Source of the DNA: Chrysoporthe austroafricana
Lineage: Eukaryota > Ascomycota > Sordariomycetes > Diaporthales > Cryphonectriaceae
DNA length: 64,000 bases
Direction: 5' to 3'
Assembly (NCBI GenBank): GCA_001051155.2
Contig: JYIP02000003.1
Span: 4,092,001-4,156,000, forward strand
Part shown: piece after piece, positions 1-11,430 of the stretch
Numbering within the stretch: position 1 is the first letter of the stretch
Layout: each line of letters begins with the position of its first letter
Notes under the pieces: model-generated
The model's database searches: none
Told to the model about the DNA's origin: nothing
The model's input: the letters and a program-made list of their open reading frames with translations, nothing else
Translations under genes and position numbers: made by a program

Positions 1-978
1 CTCCAGACAGGACCAGCGAGACGAGGCTGAACGTGGATCTTGATGAATCAGGTGGCGCAGTCCTGCACTAGAGCACTCTGGTTCTGTTGCAGCCTCAACA
101 TGATGGCTGAACCTTGCGCGACATGTTCCTCTCTCTCTCATGCCGTGCCTGGCCAGGTAGTCAAAGGAAAAGCGGTGCTGGGTGTTCCAGCATGCGCGCC
201 CTGTGTTACCGTACACTCTAGACCTGCTTCCCAGCCAGGAAGACGTAATTGCTCGCTTTCATTTCCCTGCATCCGGTCTCATCGGGGTCTTGTACGATCT
301 GAGCACCCGTAAAGAAGATTGAAACCGATTGACATACAGTCAGACAAGCTTGGAGACGGATCGTGCTGGGATGATTGCTGGCAAACGTCTGGGCAAGGTC
401 AGCACCACCGCCCTTGGCTCTGGCACTGTATGAAGCTGTCACCGGGTTTCCAAAGGAGGAACCCCGTGCTCCGTACATTGTGTGACAATGGCTTTGTATT
501 GCATGGAAGAGCATTTCTATATGCAAAGGCCAGGGCACTATCACATGTGGCTATCGTTTCGCTGACGAGAATGGAAAGCCACCGTAAATCTCCCCCCTTA
601 GAGGCTCGCCAGCTCGAACATCTACCATGTCACGCATGGGTAATAAGCAGGCGCTTGTGAGGGCTGAGGCCCCTTCAACCCAGCCCCGTCTCTGCCCAGG
701 GGCGCTTCGTGCGCCCCCCTTCCCGCACCCCCCAAGCGCTAAGCCAGGAGCCGCGAGCCGACCACAGTAATTCAGTATTGGGCATCGCTCACGTAAACCC
801 CGCCGGCCGGAGCTGACCCACTGGCAACCAGCGTTACGTCAACCCATCCATCCATCCATCAGCGTCCTCATCGAGACACATCGACACGCCGCATAGACAA
901 TCTCGGATTGTTGAGTCACGATCTCCTCACCTGCGGGGCCATTCCTGTCCGGACAGCCGCCTGGAGTGACCGCCCAAG
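1..978. other. Intergenic region upstream of vps24
   Basis: No reading frame here resembles a known protein, and the short open frames on both strands are of random composition. The last 150 bases before the vps24 start hold short CATC/ATCC runs and the likely 5' UTR. I see no RNA gene or repeat. Confidence 0.5.
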
Positions 979-1777
979 ATGGAGTCCCTTAAGGCTATGT
1001 TCGTCAAGCCAGACCCGGCAGCACAAGTAAGCCCTCCCTCCGGGGCGTTCATCACCCTATCGAACGGCCACGGGCAGCCGCCCCTGAGGACCCGGCGGCG
1101 CGAGTACTGACACCCCCTCTGCCTCCCAGGTCCGGAAGTGCAACATGGTGCTGCGCCAGAACATGCGCAAGCTCGACCGCGACATCGCCTCGGTGAAGCA
1201 GGCCGAGGTCAAGACCAAGAACCTCATCATCGCCGCCGACAAGCGCGCGCAGCGGGACCCGTCGCGCGCCAAGCAGGCGCAGCGGGAGGCGCGCGACTTC
1301 GCGCGCGAGCTGATCCGGGAGCGCAAGACGTCGGCGCGGCTCGTCACGGCCAAGGCGCAGCTCAGCTCGGTCCAGATGCAGGTCAACGAGGCGTTCGCGG
1401 TGCGCAAGATCGAGGGGAGCATCCGCGCCAGCGTCGGCATCATGAAGGACGTCAACACCCTGATACGGCTGCCCGAGCTGGCCGGGACGATGCAGGAGCT
1501 GAGCCGCGAGCTGATGAAGGCCGGCGTCATCGAGGAGATGATCGACGACACCCTGCCGCAGGACGACGTGCTGCTGGAGGAGGACGAGGAGGCCGAGGGC
1601 GAGGTGGACAAGGTGCTGGGCGAGATACTAAAGGGCAAGATGGAGAAGACGGGCACGATGCCCGCGGCGCCGCCACAGAAGGTCGAGGAGCCGCAGCCCG
1701 CCGACGAGGAGGAGGAGGAGGACATGGAGGCCACCATGGACCAGATGAGGAACAGGCTGGAGGCCCTGAGGAGCTAG
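979..1777 (+). CDS. vps24: ESCRT-III subunit Vps24 (CHMP3 family)
   Basis: Two exons, 979-1026 and 1130-1777, give 231 aa, close to the family's usual 220-230. The donor is GTAAGC, the acceptor CCCAG, phase 0. The first exon encodes only 16 residues (MESLKAMFVKPDPAAQ); the PDP matches the start of yeast Vps24. The body is the basic-then-acidic helical Snf7 fold: a basic N-terminal half (VRKCNMVLRQNMRKLDRDI onwards) and an acidic C-terminal half rich in Glu/Asp. The C-terminus has an MIT-interacting motif of MIM1 type (MRNRLEALR). Vps24 caps Snf7 polymers on endosomes with Vps2 and recruits Vps4 for multivesicular body sorting. The fold and termini are seen in the sequence; the role comes from the family. 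Confidence 0.93.
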
Positions 1778-4700
1778 GTGGGCTGGTGGTGATATTATGC
1801 TGCTTGGAGGGGGGAGGTGCTATTTTCGTATCGATGAGTTCGTTCATATGCAAGGAGTCTGGCGTTGGGCCGTCCTCTACGGGTTCAGGTCCGTGAATAT
1901 GCACCAACATCACAGGTTGGATCAAGGTGATGGACTGGCAAGCTAGGGCGAAGAGCATCAAGGGGAGGCCATTTACTATACGAACCACTCGGTTGCATTC
2001 GAATTGTCGTCAGTCCTTAGACAGATTCTGCCGGCAGAGACTCATATCGCACATCTGCCAACTAGAAACGAAGCATTACAGCCCACTCAGTTCCAGTCTG
2101 GCGCACGACGAGACCGATACAATTTAAGGGGGCTCAATCCTCACGGGAATGCATGGACTTCTAATGAGAAGATCATATTAGAACTACTTAGGTACTTACA
2201 AGTGTCTAATGTGGGAAGGACGCACCTTCCGTTGCTGGATGGCTAGTTGCCTGGGGCACCTGCCTCTTGTCCATATTCCTCATCGTTGTCGGGCCCCAAG
2301 CATCCTCCTCCCTCCGCTGCGATGTCTTTTCCTCCACTAGGCACTTGCCTAGACTGCCTAGACTGCCTAGACTGCCCAGGCGTCTCCTTCAGCGACGACT
2401 TCCCAATGACGCTCTGCCCCCGCGGGGCCTCAGCACATCGCAGATGACGATCCTTCGATCCCAGCCTTGCCTGCGCTCGACAATGATAGGCATGCCCATG
2501 GCGATCCAATATGACGGAGAGTCAAGCCGCACTCCCGACGCCCTTCTCGTGACGAGATAATCGAGCGCGAGAGGCCCTCGTTCACAGGATGCCTCTCATA
2601 GAGCCTCGGCCCGGGGCCACCGTCACAGCCTCGCCACCTAGGACCACACTCATCCTGGATTGTCATGAGGTCTCGGGGATTCGATATCCTCTTGACGCTT
2701 GTTCCAACACGACTCGCGAGACCGCAGCTTCTGCCGGCAAGAATTCTGGCAATCCCGCCGCAGCCTGCCTGGTCGACCTTGAGGCCCGTCGTTCTAGAGT
2801 TTGCTCCCACCTGCCGCCACAGACTGATCTTGGCAAACTGGTACGAATCAGGTTTTCTCTGCCTCGCGCGGCACTTCCTATAGTGTTGGACCTTCATGCG
2901 CTGCGATGCCTGAGGACGACCATGTCGGAATGAACTAGCGCTTGGCGACGACGCTCCTAGCCGGGGCCTTGAAAACACCCAAGGAAGCCCAACGGTCGGC
3001 CGGGCCGCGACCTGGTATCGCTAGACTGCTAGCCGGGTCTCGGTGTACGGCCACATCACGCGGGTGCGGTGTACCTCCCACGAGGCGGACAGGGACATCG
3101 GGCACCCGTGCAGCACAGAGCATGTGATGCAGCTCGAAATTATGAAACGCGCGAAATGCAGAGACACTTGTCTTTTAGGATCACCATTCACATTTTGCTG
3201 CCTCATGATGCCGAAATCGCAAGCAGCGGTTGACAAGTCACAAGGTCAGTGCTGGAGACGGTCCTAGTGATTGCCGTGGGGGTCAGGCGGACGCATCCCA
3301 CGACCACGATAAAGAGTCGCGGAAATATGCCGAGCGCGGGGCTCGTTCTTGAAAGAGAGGGACTGAGCGCGAGCGCCTGTCTCACAAAGTGCGGATCGCT
3401 TTGGCATGTGAGAACCCTCTCTGCCTGGGGAGGTTCCAAGAAAGGCAGGATCTTCTTCAATATCTCATCGCCTCCGGGTTCAATCTTAATCAGCGGATCG
3501 CCGATGCAACCATCTTTGTCTAGGTCGAAGCAGCTGGTTCTCAGGTACGGAGATAACATGGGATGCCCGTACATGCTCGGGCAGTCATCCCCTCGCGGGA
3601 AGGCAGCATCGAGACGCCCTCTAGTCCCGTGAGCAGAGGGGCCCAACTTTCTCAATCTCCCGGACTTGACGCCGGAGCGCGTCGCGGACGCACTCCGGTC
3701 AAGGCGGTCTGCGATGCAATGCCCCCACGCCTGGAGTTTTGACACAGACCCCAAGCAGCATATGTGCTTCAGCCAGAGGAACACGGCGATATGCGAACCA
3801 GATCGGATCTGAGAGGCGGAGCTCCCCCCCCCTTGCTTGCCTGCAGAATTACTACTCAGTACTCTGCAGCTTCGCAATCTCGGAAGTGACGGTTTCGCGT
3901 CCCTGCAGGACACTTGAACCGTGCAGCAGAACTTTTCGCGGCTTCTAGAAACATTTTCCCGTCAGGCAGAATTTTCCTTCCACCCAGGACGCCAATGGGC
4001 AAGCTTCGTAGAGGCATGCGTCCGAGCGGTTATGATCCTGTCGACATGTTCGGTCTGAGAGTATGCCGGCGTTGACTCGTTCACACCAACTCTGAATCGC
4101 AGGGAAGTGGTGGAAAAGGACTCTTCCACGGCGGACTCCTCCGTCCACGGATCCGGACGCGGCTCGGGATGCCTGTCCTTGGATTCGAGTCAAGCTCACA
4201 GGGAGTGGCTGGGGTATGACGTCGATAGGTATTTGCCTCGACTATGGTTGGAGGCCGCACGGTACGGAAACGCCTGCTTGCTTTCCGGCATGCTTGCAAA
4301 ATTCTGTTTTGTTATTTCTTATGGGAGGAGGGTTTGAAAAAGTCAAGCCTCAAGATCTTACAGGTCGCCGGCAGGAGCCAAGGAGCAGCGTTTTGGTCGC
4401 GAGGTGGCGTTCTGAAGCAGACTTCCGGCATTGCAATTTTCAGGGTCCTTTTGACAGGGCATCAGAGTTTCAAAAACACAGACGCTGATCTGCCTGACCT
4501 CTCCTCCTTGATAGCTTCCTGGTGGGACGCGAATTTCACTACCGGAACATCACTGCTGAAGCAGAAGGCGCGGCGGGGTAGCTCCACGGCCCGAGGGCTA
4601 GAGCTTCGCGGCCATGCCTCGAACACTGTACAGAACGCAATGGTCTGGACGTGTTAGGATCGAAGGGGATCTGGTTCAATCTAGATCCGGGCCCATCTGT

Positions 4701-7700
4701 GTGGGGCCGGCTTCGGCTGCGCCTCGCCTGGGGAAACGGACCCTGATCCGCGGGTGTGGCCCTGGTCGACGGGACCCAGACCTGCTAATCTTGGACGTGC
4801 CATCCCTGGACACGAAGAGCTCTATCCAGCACGCCAACGCGGGGAGGGCGGCTGATCTCTGTTGCTCCCGCAGCCGACCTGCGGCAGCCGGGGGGAGGGG
4901 CGGTCTGAGATGGGCAAAAAACTTTCGCGGTGCGCTCGGCCGAGGGAGGCGTCGGATATTCGCAGATCACCCGGCGGGAGAGGGCCTATGAGTGGACCAA
5001 AAGGCACGGAGCATGAAACGAAACGTCAAACGCCAGCAAATGCTGCAGCGCATCCACCGCCGTGTGTTTTAAGACACTTCGCTGGCAGGTAGACAGAGCT
5101 CTAGGCCGGCCTCATTTTATTGCACGCCGGATCGAGCTGTATTTTTGAATCGCAGAAGGAATGCTGCTCTCATGCTGGCCGACCGGTCTTGGTGTTTGGG
5201 CCTTGAACACCGGCGGCCTGCATAGATGGAAATCCTGCGAGATGAATACTAGTATGAAATTGTGCAAGTACCCGGCGAGGTGCCGAGGGTCTGCGGATAT
5301 CCACGCCAGGCCTGTACTTCGGGCTTACGCATTCCAGCAAGGCGGCAGCCAGCAGAAGGACCGACACCATGAACCGGCGAATGAATGCAGGCCCGGCGAG
5401 GACAAATTACAGGCGAGCGAAGAAGCATGCTTCGGCGCCGTGCAACCACCACCCGGTCCACGATCCCGGGACACCGCATCTTTCATCTCTGCGAATCACA
5501 CCGTTGGTGTGAGGGATCGAGTTTTCGGGCCCGTAGCGGTTGCGAAAGGCCACCTCTCCTTCCGCACGTCTTCTCCAGATCGCCTGCTACTCTGACAAAC
5601 GCACACAGGCTGGGAAAGAGGATGCGAGCTGAACAGCCATATTAATAACGATAGAATTAGTAACAGAGCTGCTGGATGAGATGACCATGTTGCCACGACG
5701 ATGACCGCATATGCCTCTCGTAGGGCGCAACATGTGTGTCATCAATCGTTTGTCCTTACGGCCCGCGGCTCACGCGCATATAGTCGGTGAGTTCGCCCTC
5801 CACCACCGCCACCCTCCTCTACATTACGATCTGACTCATCTGGGTGCTGCCCTACCACTCTGGTACTTTGGGGTTGTGTGGTTGTACAAGAGGGCCAAGC
5901 CTCCTCCGCCTCCGGGGAATGTCGGATTACTCATGAAGACGAGGTAAATTCGTGGAGGAGGCCGGCCATCCTGTAAGCCTCCTTTCGCAAATGCAGCGGG
6001 GAAGGTAACCCCTCCAGCGTGCAGATCAACCCCGAGTAGTTCCGTGCGGAATTGTTGCAGAGGAGAGATGAGGATTTCCGCGAAACACGGTTATTACCGC
6101 CACGCCGCGACCACATGCTTGACAGTACTACCTGCCAAGTTTGATTCACCGTGCGGGAGGGAGCTGAGTGAGGGCATGGGGGATTGAGGATGCCATCTGC
6201 GAGCGGCAGGTGGTAGGACGACTCAGCAATCAGGAATTATTCTCGCATCGAGAGCCATGTATTTCGTCGCCTGCTGTGACAAGGCGAGCTGGCCACGACA
6301 AGCTAGCGAGTCCGTGAGGAGGGCGACGTGTGCATCCACGACCTCTTACCGCCGGCTTGTCCTACCTAGCTGAGTGCGACGATGCGACCCCCCGTCCAAT
6401 TTCAGCATCAGGATTTCGCCCCGAGTGCACCGCGAAACTTTCAAGGCAGCTCCGTGTACGTACTCGTGAGGATACGTATACGTACTCGGTGAGAAAAGAT
6501 GCCGAAGAATGTGCGTCTATGATTCGGTCTGCAGCCAACCAGACAATTCACCGTATTGCGTCTTAGTGAGTTGGTTGGTTCTTGGGCGTTGGAGTCGAGG
6601 GCGTGCCGACCCAATAAGACCTTGTTGGCTCCGGGTTTCTCCTCCGGGACCCTCGGGCCAAGGAGCAGGCCCAGGCAGGACAGAGATGAGAAAGGGCCAG
6701 CAAACAAGTGACGACAGCAAACTGGAGGCAGAGGGATCGATGACGCTCCGGATACGACAAATTTCCGGTTACTGTTTGTTTTTCAGCCACGACTGCGCTC
6801 GCGCGGCTCCCCGGGGCGAAGGAGGGAAGGGGGGGGGGGCTCTTTTCTTTTTCTTCCTTGGGTGGGAAGCTGCTCTGCAACCATCCTTTATTCCGGATCT
6901 ACAGGCGGCGGTGAGCACCCTCCATGCCGACCAGGGAAGACAGTAAAGGCGGTCGCACGGCGCCGCCTCCCGAGCACCTGGGCGGCGAGGTTCGAAATCA
7001 GAGATCTGCGTTCGGAAAGCGATTCAGGGCGTTCCCAGGCCAATGGCACGGCTGGGGCCGAGATATTCCTACCGAAAATGGAAGACCAGGCTGTCTGATA
7101 CCGTCAGGAGGAGCTCTGGAGGGGGGGATGTATCTTCGTCCGGAGAGACCCCCAGCGACGCCGCCGAACTCCATGGTTGCAGCCCGGCGGCCCTGCGGTC
7201 TGACTCCTGCGCGCGCTTTGGCGCTGCATCTGGATTACTCGAGCCTCGCGACCGCTACTTTTGCAGGGAGCGATACGTTACACCCACAGCAAAAGCACGG
7301 AACGGGCCCGTTTGCTTCTGCCTCCGGACCCCTCCCCCCTGCTGCCGCTCCCTGGAGTGGGGGGCACGAGGCGTCGCTACAGTAGGGAGCCTTGGTGTGG
7401 GAGCGTGGCAGTCTGGCCTCCGTCTGAGCCCCCATTCCCGAAACCCGTGGGAATGTTCCTGTTTCCAGACCGCACCCTCCCCTGTCATTCTATCCCTGCC
7501 CAAGGTCGGTCTGAGTCGGGCACAATCCCTGCCCCTGGGCCCTGTCAAATGTTCAGGCTGTTGTTGCCTCCCTCGCACACGCGCAGTATCCGGATGATTC
7601 ATATATCTCCCTGAGGCTCCCTCCGGATGACCAGGCTGCCGGATCACATTTTCCAAAACATCCTCAAGAACTTCTTGCAAACACCTGTCTGGCGTTGCTA

Positions 7701-8028
7701 TTTGCCCCTCCCACACGCGGTTCTCTTGTTCCTGTCGTGACAGCCACCAAACCAGCCACCAGACCAACTGAGCGACCCTCGCCCACCCGGCACAACCGCT
7801 ACCCGCGAGGCTCTGATCCACCCATACAGGGCTATAACCGGAAACACGCCTACAAGCCACTTACACACGCACGGCCAACGCGACACGCTTGGCCCGCCAA
7901 CACAGGCCCTCACGAGAGCCCATAAAGAGACGGTCCCGTACTCGAGGATCCGTCCGGGTCTGCAGACCAACACCGGCCCCCCCCCCAATACCACCACGCG
8001 TCCAAGCACGCCCACCACCACAGCCAGA
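1778..8028. other. Gene-poor region, about 6.2 kb
   Basis: No intact gene is recognisable. Open frames are short and arginine/serine/cysteine-rich, as expected from GC-rich noncoding DNA. The only stretch with protein-like composition is on the minus strand inside 3203-3913 (see findings). A short 9-bp tandem repeat lies at 2346-2376. The segment 7600-8028 is pyrimidine-rich and is probably promoter and 5' UTR of the gene starting at 8029. No terminal repeats or transposase-like frames were seen. Confidence 0.5.
2346..2376. repeat. 9-bp tandem repeat, 3.4 copies
   Basis: The unit TGCCTAGAC is repeated three times exactly, followed by TGCC. It is a short minisatellite in noncoding DNA. Confidence 0.9.
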
Positions 8029-8505
8029 ATGTACGGCTCGTACGGCTCGTACAGCTCGTCCCCAGCGATGGAGATCCCCTCGAGAAGCAACACCTACCGC
8101 TCGTCCTCCTCCCTCGACGCCAGCTGTGCATTCCCCAGCTGGCCACGGCGCGACTCGCTAGGCGACGACAACTCACCGCGCGCGAGCTCCTACATCTCGG
8201 ATGAGGACCTTGCGTTCCTCTCCGAGCCGGTCTTCGCCGACGAGGACGTGCACTCGGTCTCCAGCTTCGGCTCGCGCACGCCCTCGCCCCAGCTGGCACC
8301 CGCCTGCCACATCACAGACGAGGAGATGGAGGCGATGCGGCGCGAGCAGGCGACGCGGCAGCGCGAGTACATCGCGGTCGTCATGCGCGAGAAGGAGCAG
8401 CGGAAGCGGGCCAAGGCCGCGAAGCAGGCGAAGAAGAGCCCCAAGAAGGGCACCAGCCCGCAGCCCAAGAGCAAGCTGTCGGCCATGACGCCCATCGCCG
8501 AGTAG
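8029..8505 (+). CDS. Hypothetical protein, 158 aa, Ser-rich N-terminus and basic C-terminus
   Basis: Single-exon frame of 158 aa starting at an ATG in CAGAATG after a long pyrimidine-rich leader. The N-terminal 60 residues are Ser/Tyr-rich (MYGSYGSYSSS). They are followed by an acidic patch (SDEDLAFLSEPVFADEDVHSV), then a charged helix, predicted coiled coil, around residues 100-140 (DEEMEAMRREQATRQREYI, then EKEQRKRAKAAKQAKK). The end is Lys/Ser/Pro-rich. The codon use is typical of a fungal gene and the composition is not random, so I think it is real. I do not recognise a family. It could be a small regulatory or nuclear protein, since KKSPKKG resembles a basic nuclear-localisation patch; that is only inference. 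Confidence 0.75.
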   Translation: MYGSYGSYSSSPAMEIPSRSNTYRSSSSLDASCAFPSWPRRDSLGDDNSPRASSYISDEDLAFLSEPVFADEDVHSVSSFGSRTPSPQLAPACHITDEEMEAMRREQATRQREYIAVVMREKEQRKRAKAAKQAKKSPKKGTSPQPKSKLSAMTPIAE

Positions 8506-10017
8506 GCAGGCCCTGCTGGGCCGGGCCCTCGCTACCGCTGGCCCGTGGCGAGGCTACACGGTGGCCGCACCAGCACAACGTACGTATCAGCTTATCACAC
8601 TTACTTCCCGCCCTCTGCCTTACCAATCCTCCCGATCCCACGTTGCGCGCGTGGTGGTGCACACGAGAGGATCCCGGATCCCTTGTGTCCCGCGCACTCC
8701 GCGCATCCTACATTCCCACGCAGCTTGGTCCGAGGAAGAGGAATATGCTGACCGCGTCGCCCAGTCTTAGTCATACTATCTAATTATTACGCTGACCACC
8801 ACGGCGCATTCATGATACCCCCACGTCACCAGATTGGTAGGCAGCTTGGATTCCACAACCCACCTCGCGGGATGCACGGCACCGCCTTGCCTACCAACCC
8901 GGGTCTGCAACACGCCTGCATTCCCGTGATCGCTTTCACACCAAAGCCCTGTTCTCTTCATTACAACAAAGACGCATGCGCTGGGCGCACGCGCACTATC
9001 CATCGGATCCGTTCACGAGCTGATCCCTATTTCTCTAGAGCCCTCCTGGGCTCGGCTATGGCGATTCGACTATAACACCCCCCCCCTCCAATTCTGGAGG
9101 ACCCGGGATAACCCTTTTGCGTGGCCACCTTTTTCGGAGCGACACGGATCGCCGGTGCGGAGTCGGTCATTTATCCCCCCCCACCACCAATATGGAGAGC
9201 TTCCCTTCACCACCCGAGGCTGCGGGTCTCACCCGTTCAGCCGATTTGCCCGTGGGCGTTCGGGAAAGTTTTCCCGACGGCGCTTGTGTCACCGAGGAGC
9301 TTGTCCAGCCGGGCGGACGCGGGCGACTTGGGATGGAGCTTGTTCCTCGTCCTCAATCGCTAAAGTCCTCCCCCATCGGGACCTCGGGCGCCTCGCTGTC
9401 GGCAGATGAGATGCGACGCACACACGCACGCAACATATACCGATCACTTGCGTCGCCCAGCCGAGCGCAGCATGCCTAGCCTCGCGATCGCCTCCCCGCG
9501 TCCCAGAGCCTCGGGACTCGGGGCGCACCGGGGCGGGCGTCATTTCTGGGCGGGCGCCGCGGTCGCGGCCTGGGGTTCGTGGTTGGCCTCGTTTGGACTC
9601 GGGAGCTTGTGGACTGTCGCTTGAGGCGGGAGGACAGCCGGTGACGGGCAGGAGGTTTAAGGCAGGCTGCGGAGGACATGACATGAGGGTTTCACAGGAG
9701 GACTGTTTTTTCGGCATTTTTTACCCACTGGTGATGGGATTTTGCATTTCATAAGCGAGCGATTCGTCATTTTTTTTTTCAGCATTCTTGGATTTTTTGG
9801 ACATCACAGCCTGGAGTTTGTCTCCCGGAGAACGGCGCAATACAGGCAGATCACGATCAACTGCAGAGCCTCTTTGCTTTACTTGGTTTCTTGTCTATTG
9901 TTTTTTCATCAACTAGCTTAGCATTATTCGGTAGATACCCACCCCTCCTCGGTCACCTCGACCGAGTCGAAGCGTGTTCTTCTTGCAATTGGATTACACA
10001 ATGGCATCGTCCATATG

Positions 10018-10042
10018 ACACACACACACACACACACACATC
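10018..10042. repeat. (AC)n microsatellite
   Basis: A perfect AC dinucleotide run of about 25 nt in noncoding DNA. Confidence 0.95.
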
Positions 10043-11246
10043 ACCGTCCATCCTGGCCTCCTTGAATCGTGAACCTGGTGATCCCGATCCCAGCAGGGAC
10101 TGAAAGCAGCCCCCCCGCCGGCATCGAGGCCGCGGAGTATCTGCCGCCCCGAGCCAGGCGCTCACCTCGCGCCCCGCCTCGCGACATGCCCTCCCTCCCT
10201 CGCCCGGCGAAGGCCCATCCCTTCCGCCCAGACAGACTGACTCTCTCTCTTCATCCCATCTTCCCGGCGCTAGCGAGCTCCCGTCCCGAGCCCGTCAAGC
10301 GGATACCATCGCGAAAGCTTATTCACCGCCCCCCCTCCCCCCTCCCCTCCCCCCGTCCCTCCCAGCCCCCCCCGGTCCGCATCGCATCTCGCTTCATCGC
10401 ACCGTGCCGCTCGGCAGCATCCTCCCCGTCGAAAGCGAGATCTGCTGCGGAAACGCCCTGCAACCCTCCCTCCCCCTCCCCACCGCCAGCACAACCACGG
10501 CTTTCCCTTTCCCCCCTGCCCGCTTTGCCTCTCAGCCTCTCTCTCTTCAGGTGCCGTGGACCCTCCCCCCAGCGTGTGGCCCCGCCCGACATCGGCTCTG
10601 GCTCCTGCATCCGGCAGGTATCGGTGTGCTCCCCCGTCGGCGCGTCGCCCCCCGGCCTGCAGGTTTCGGGGGGAGGGCCGGGGGGGGGGTGTATGTGTGT
10701 GTGATAGGTGACTGGGTGGGCGGCGGCGGCGCCCGCTCAGTGGCGGCGCGGCCGGGCCCGGGCTTTTGGTCACTTGACTGGAGCTGCGCCTGGGTGGGTG
10801 TGTGGATGTGAGTGTGGATGTGAGTGTGAAATGTGAGTGTGAGTGTGATTGTGAGTGTGAGGTCGGCCACGGGGAGGAATGAAGGGGGGAAAAGAAAACC
10901 TTGAAACCGGATCAGAGGGTCATCATGCCTCCGCTCTCTCTGTACCTCCGCCGAGCCGTACAGGGACGGCAAGAGGTCTCCTTGCGCCGCCGGATATCTG
11001 GAGGAGAAGAAGGGAGGGTGGGATTTGCATGGGCGCCGCCACCCCCAACCGTGCCGGTTCGTTCTCGGTGTTGCTGTTGTTGTTGGTGATTGGGGGCCGG
11101 GAGCGAGCGAGCTGAAGAGGAGGCCTTGGGAAACGACGCAGGGAGCCGGCCATCAGTCACAGGGCCGCCCCATCCCGGCTCTCGCCTCTTCGCTGGCGCT
11201 GTGTCCGCGGATTGCGACGGCGCGCTGTTGGCGGCAGGACGCAACG

Positions 11247-11430
11247 CAGGGCAGCACCGGGCAGGGCAGCACCGGGCAGGGCAGCACCGGGCAGGGCAAC
11301 GCAGGGCAGCAACAGGACAGCGCGGCACAGAGCAGGGCCACACAGGGCAGCGCAAGGAAGCACAGGACAGCGCAAGGAAGCACAGGACAGCGCGGCACAG
11401 CGCAGGGCCACACAGGGCAGCGCAGCGCAG
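11247..11430. repeat. GC-rich minisatellite with 15-bp and 20-bp units
   Basis: The 15-bp unit CAGGGCAGCACCGGG is repeated three times exactly from 11247 to 11291, with a degenerate fourth copy to 11306. It is followed by a duplicated 20-bp unit at 11351-11390. Larger, similar blocks beginning AGCGCGGCACAG occur at about 11318 and 11389. All frames through it are low in complexity (GQHRAGQHRAG or CPVLPCPVLP types), so it is unlikely to be coding. Confidence 0.9.
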
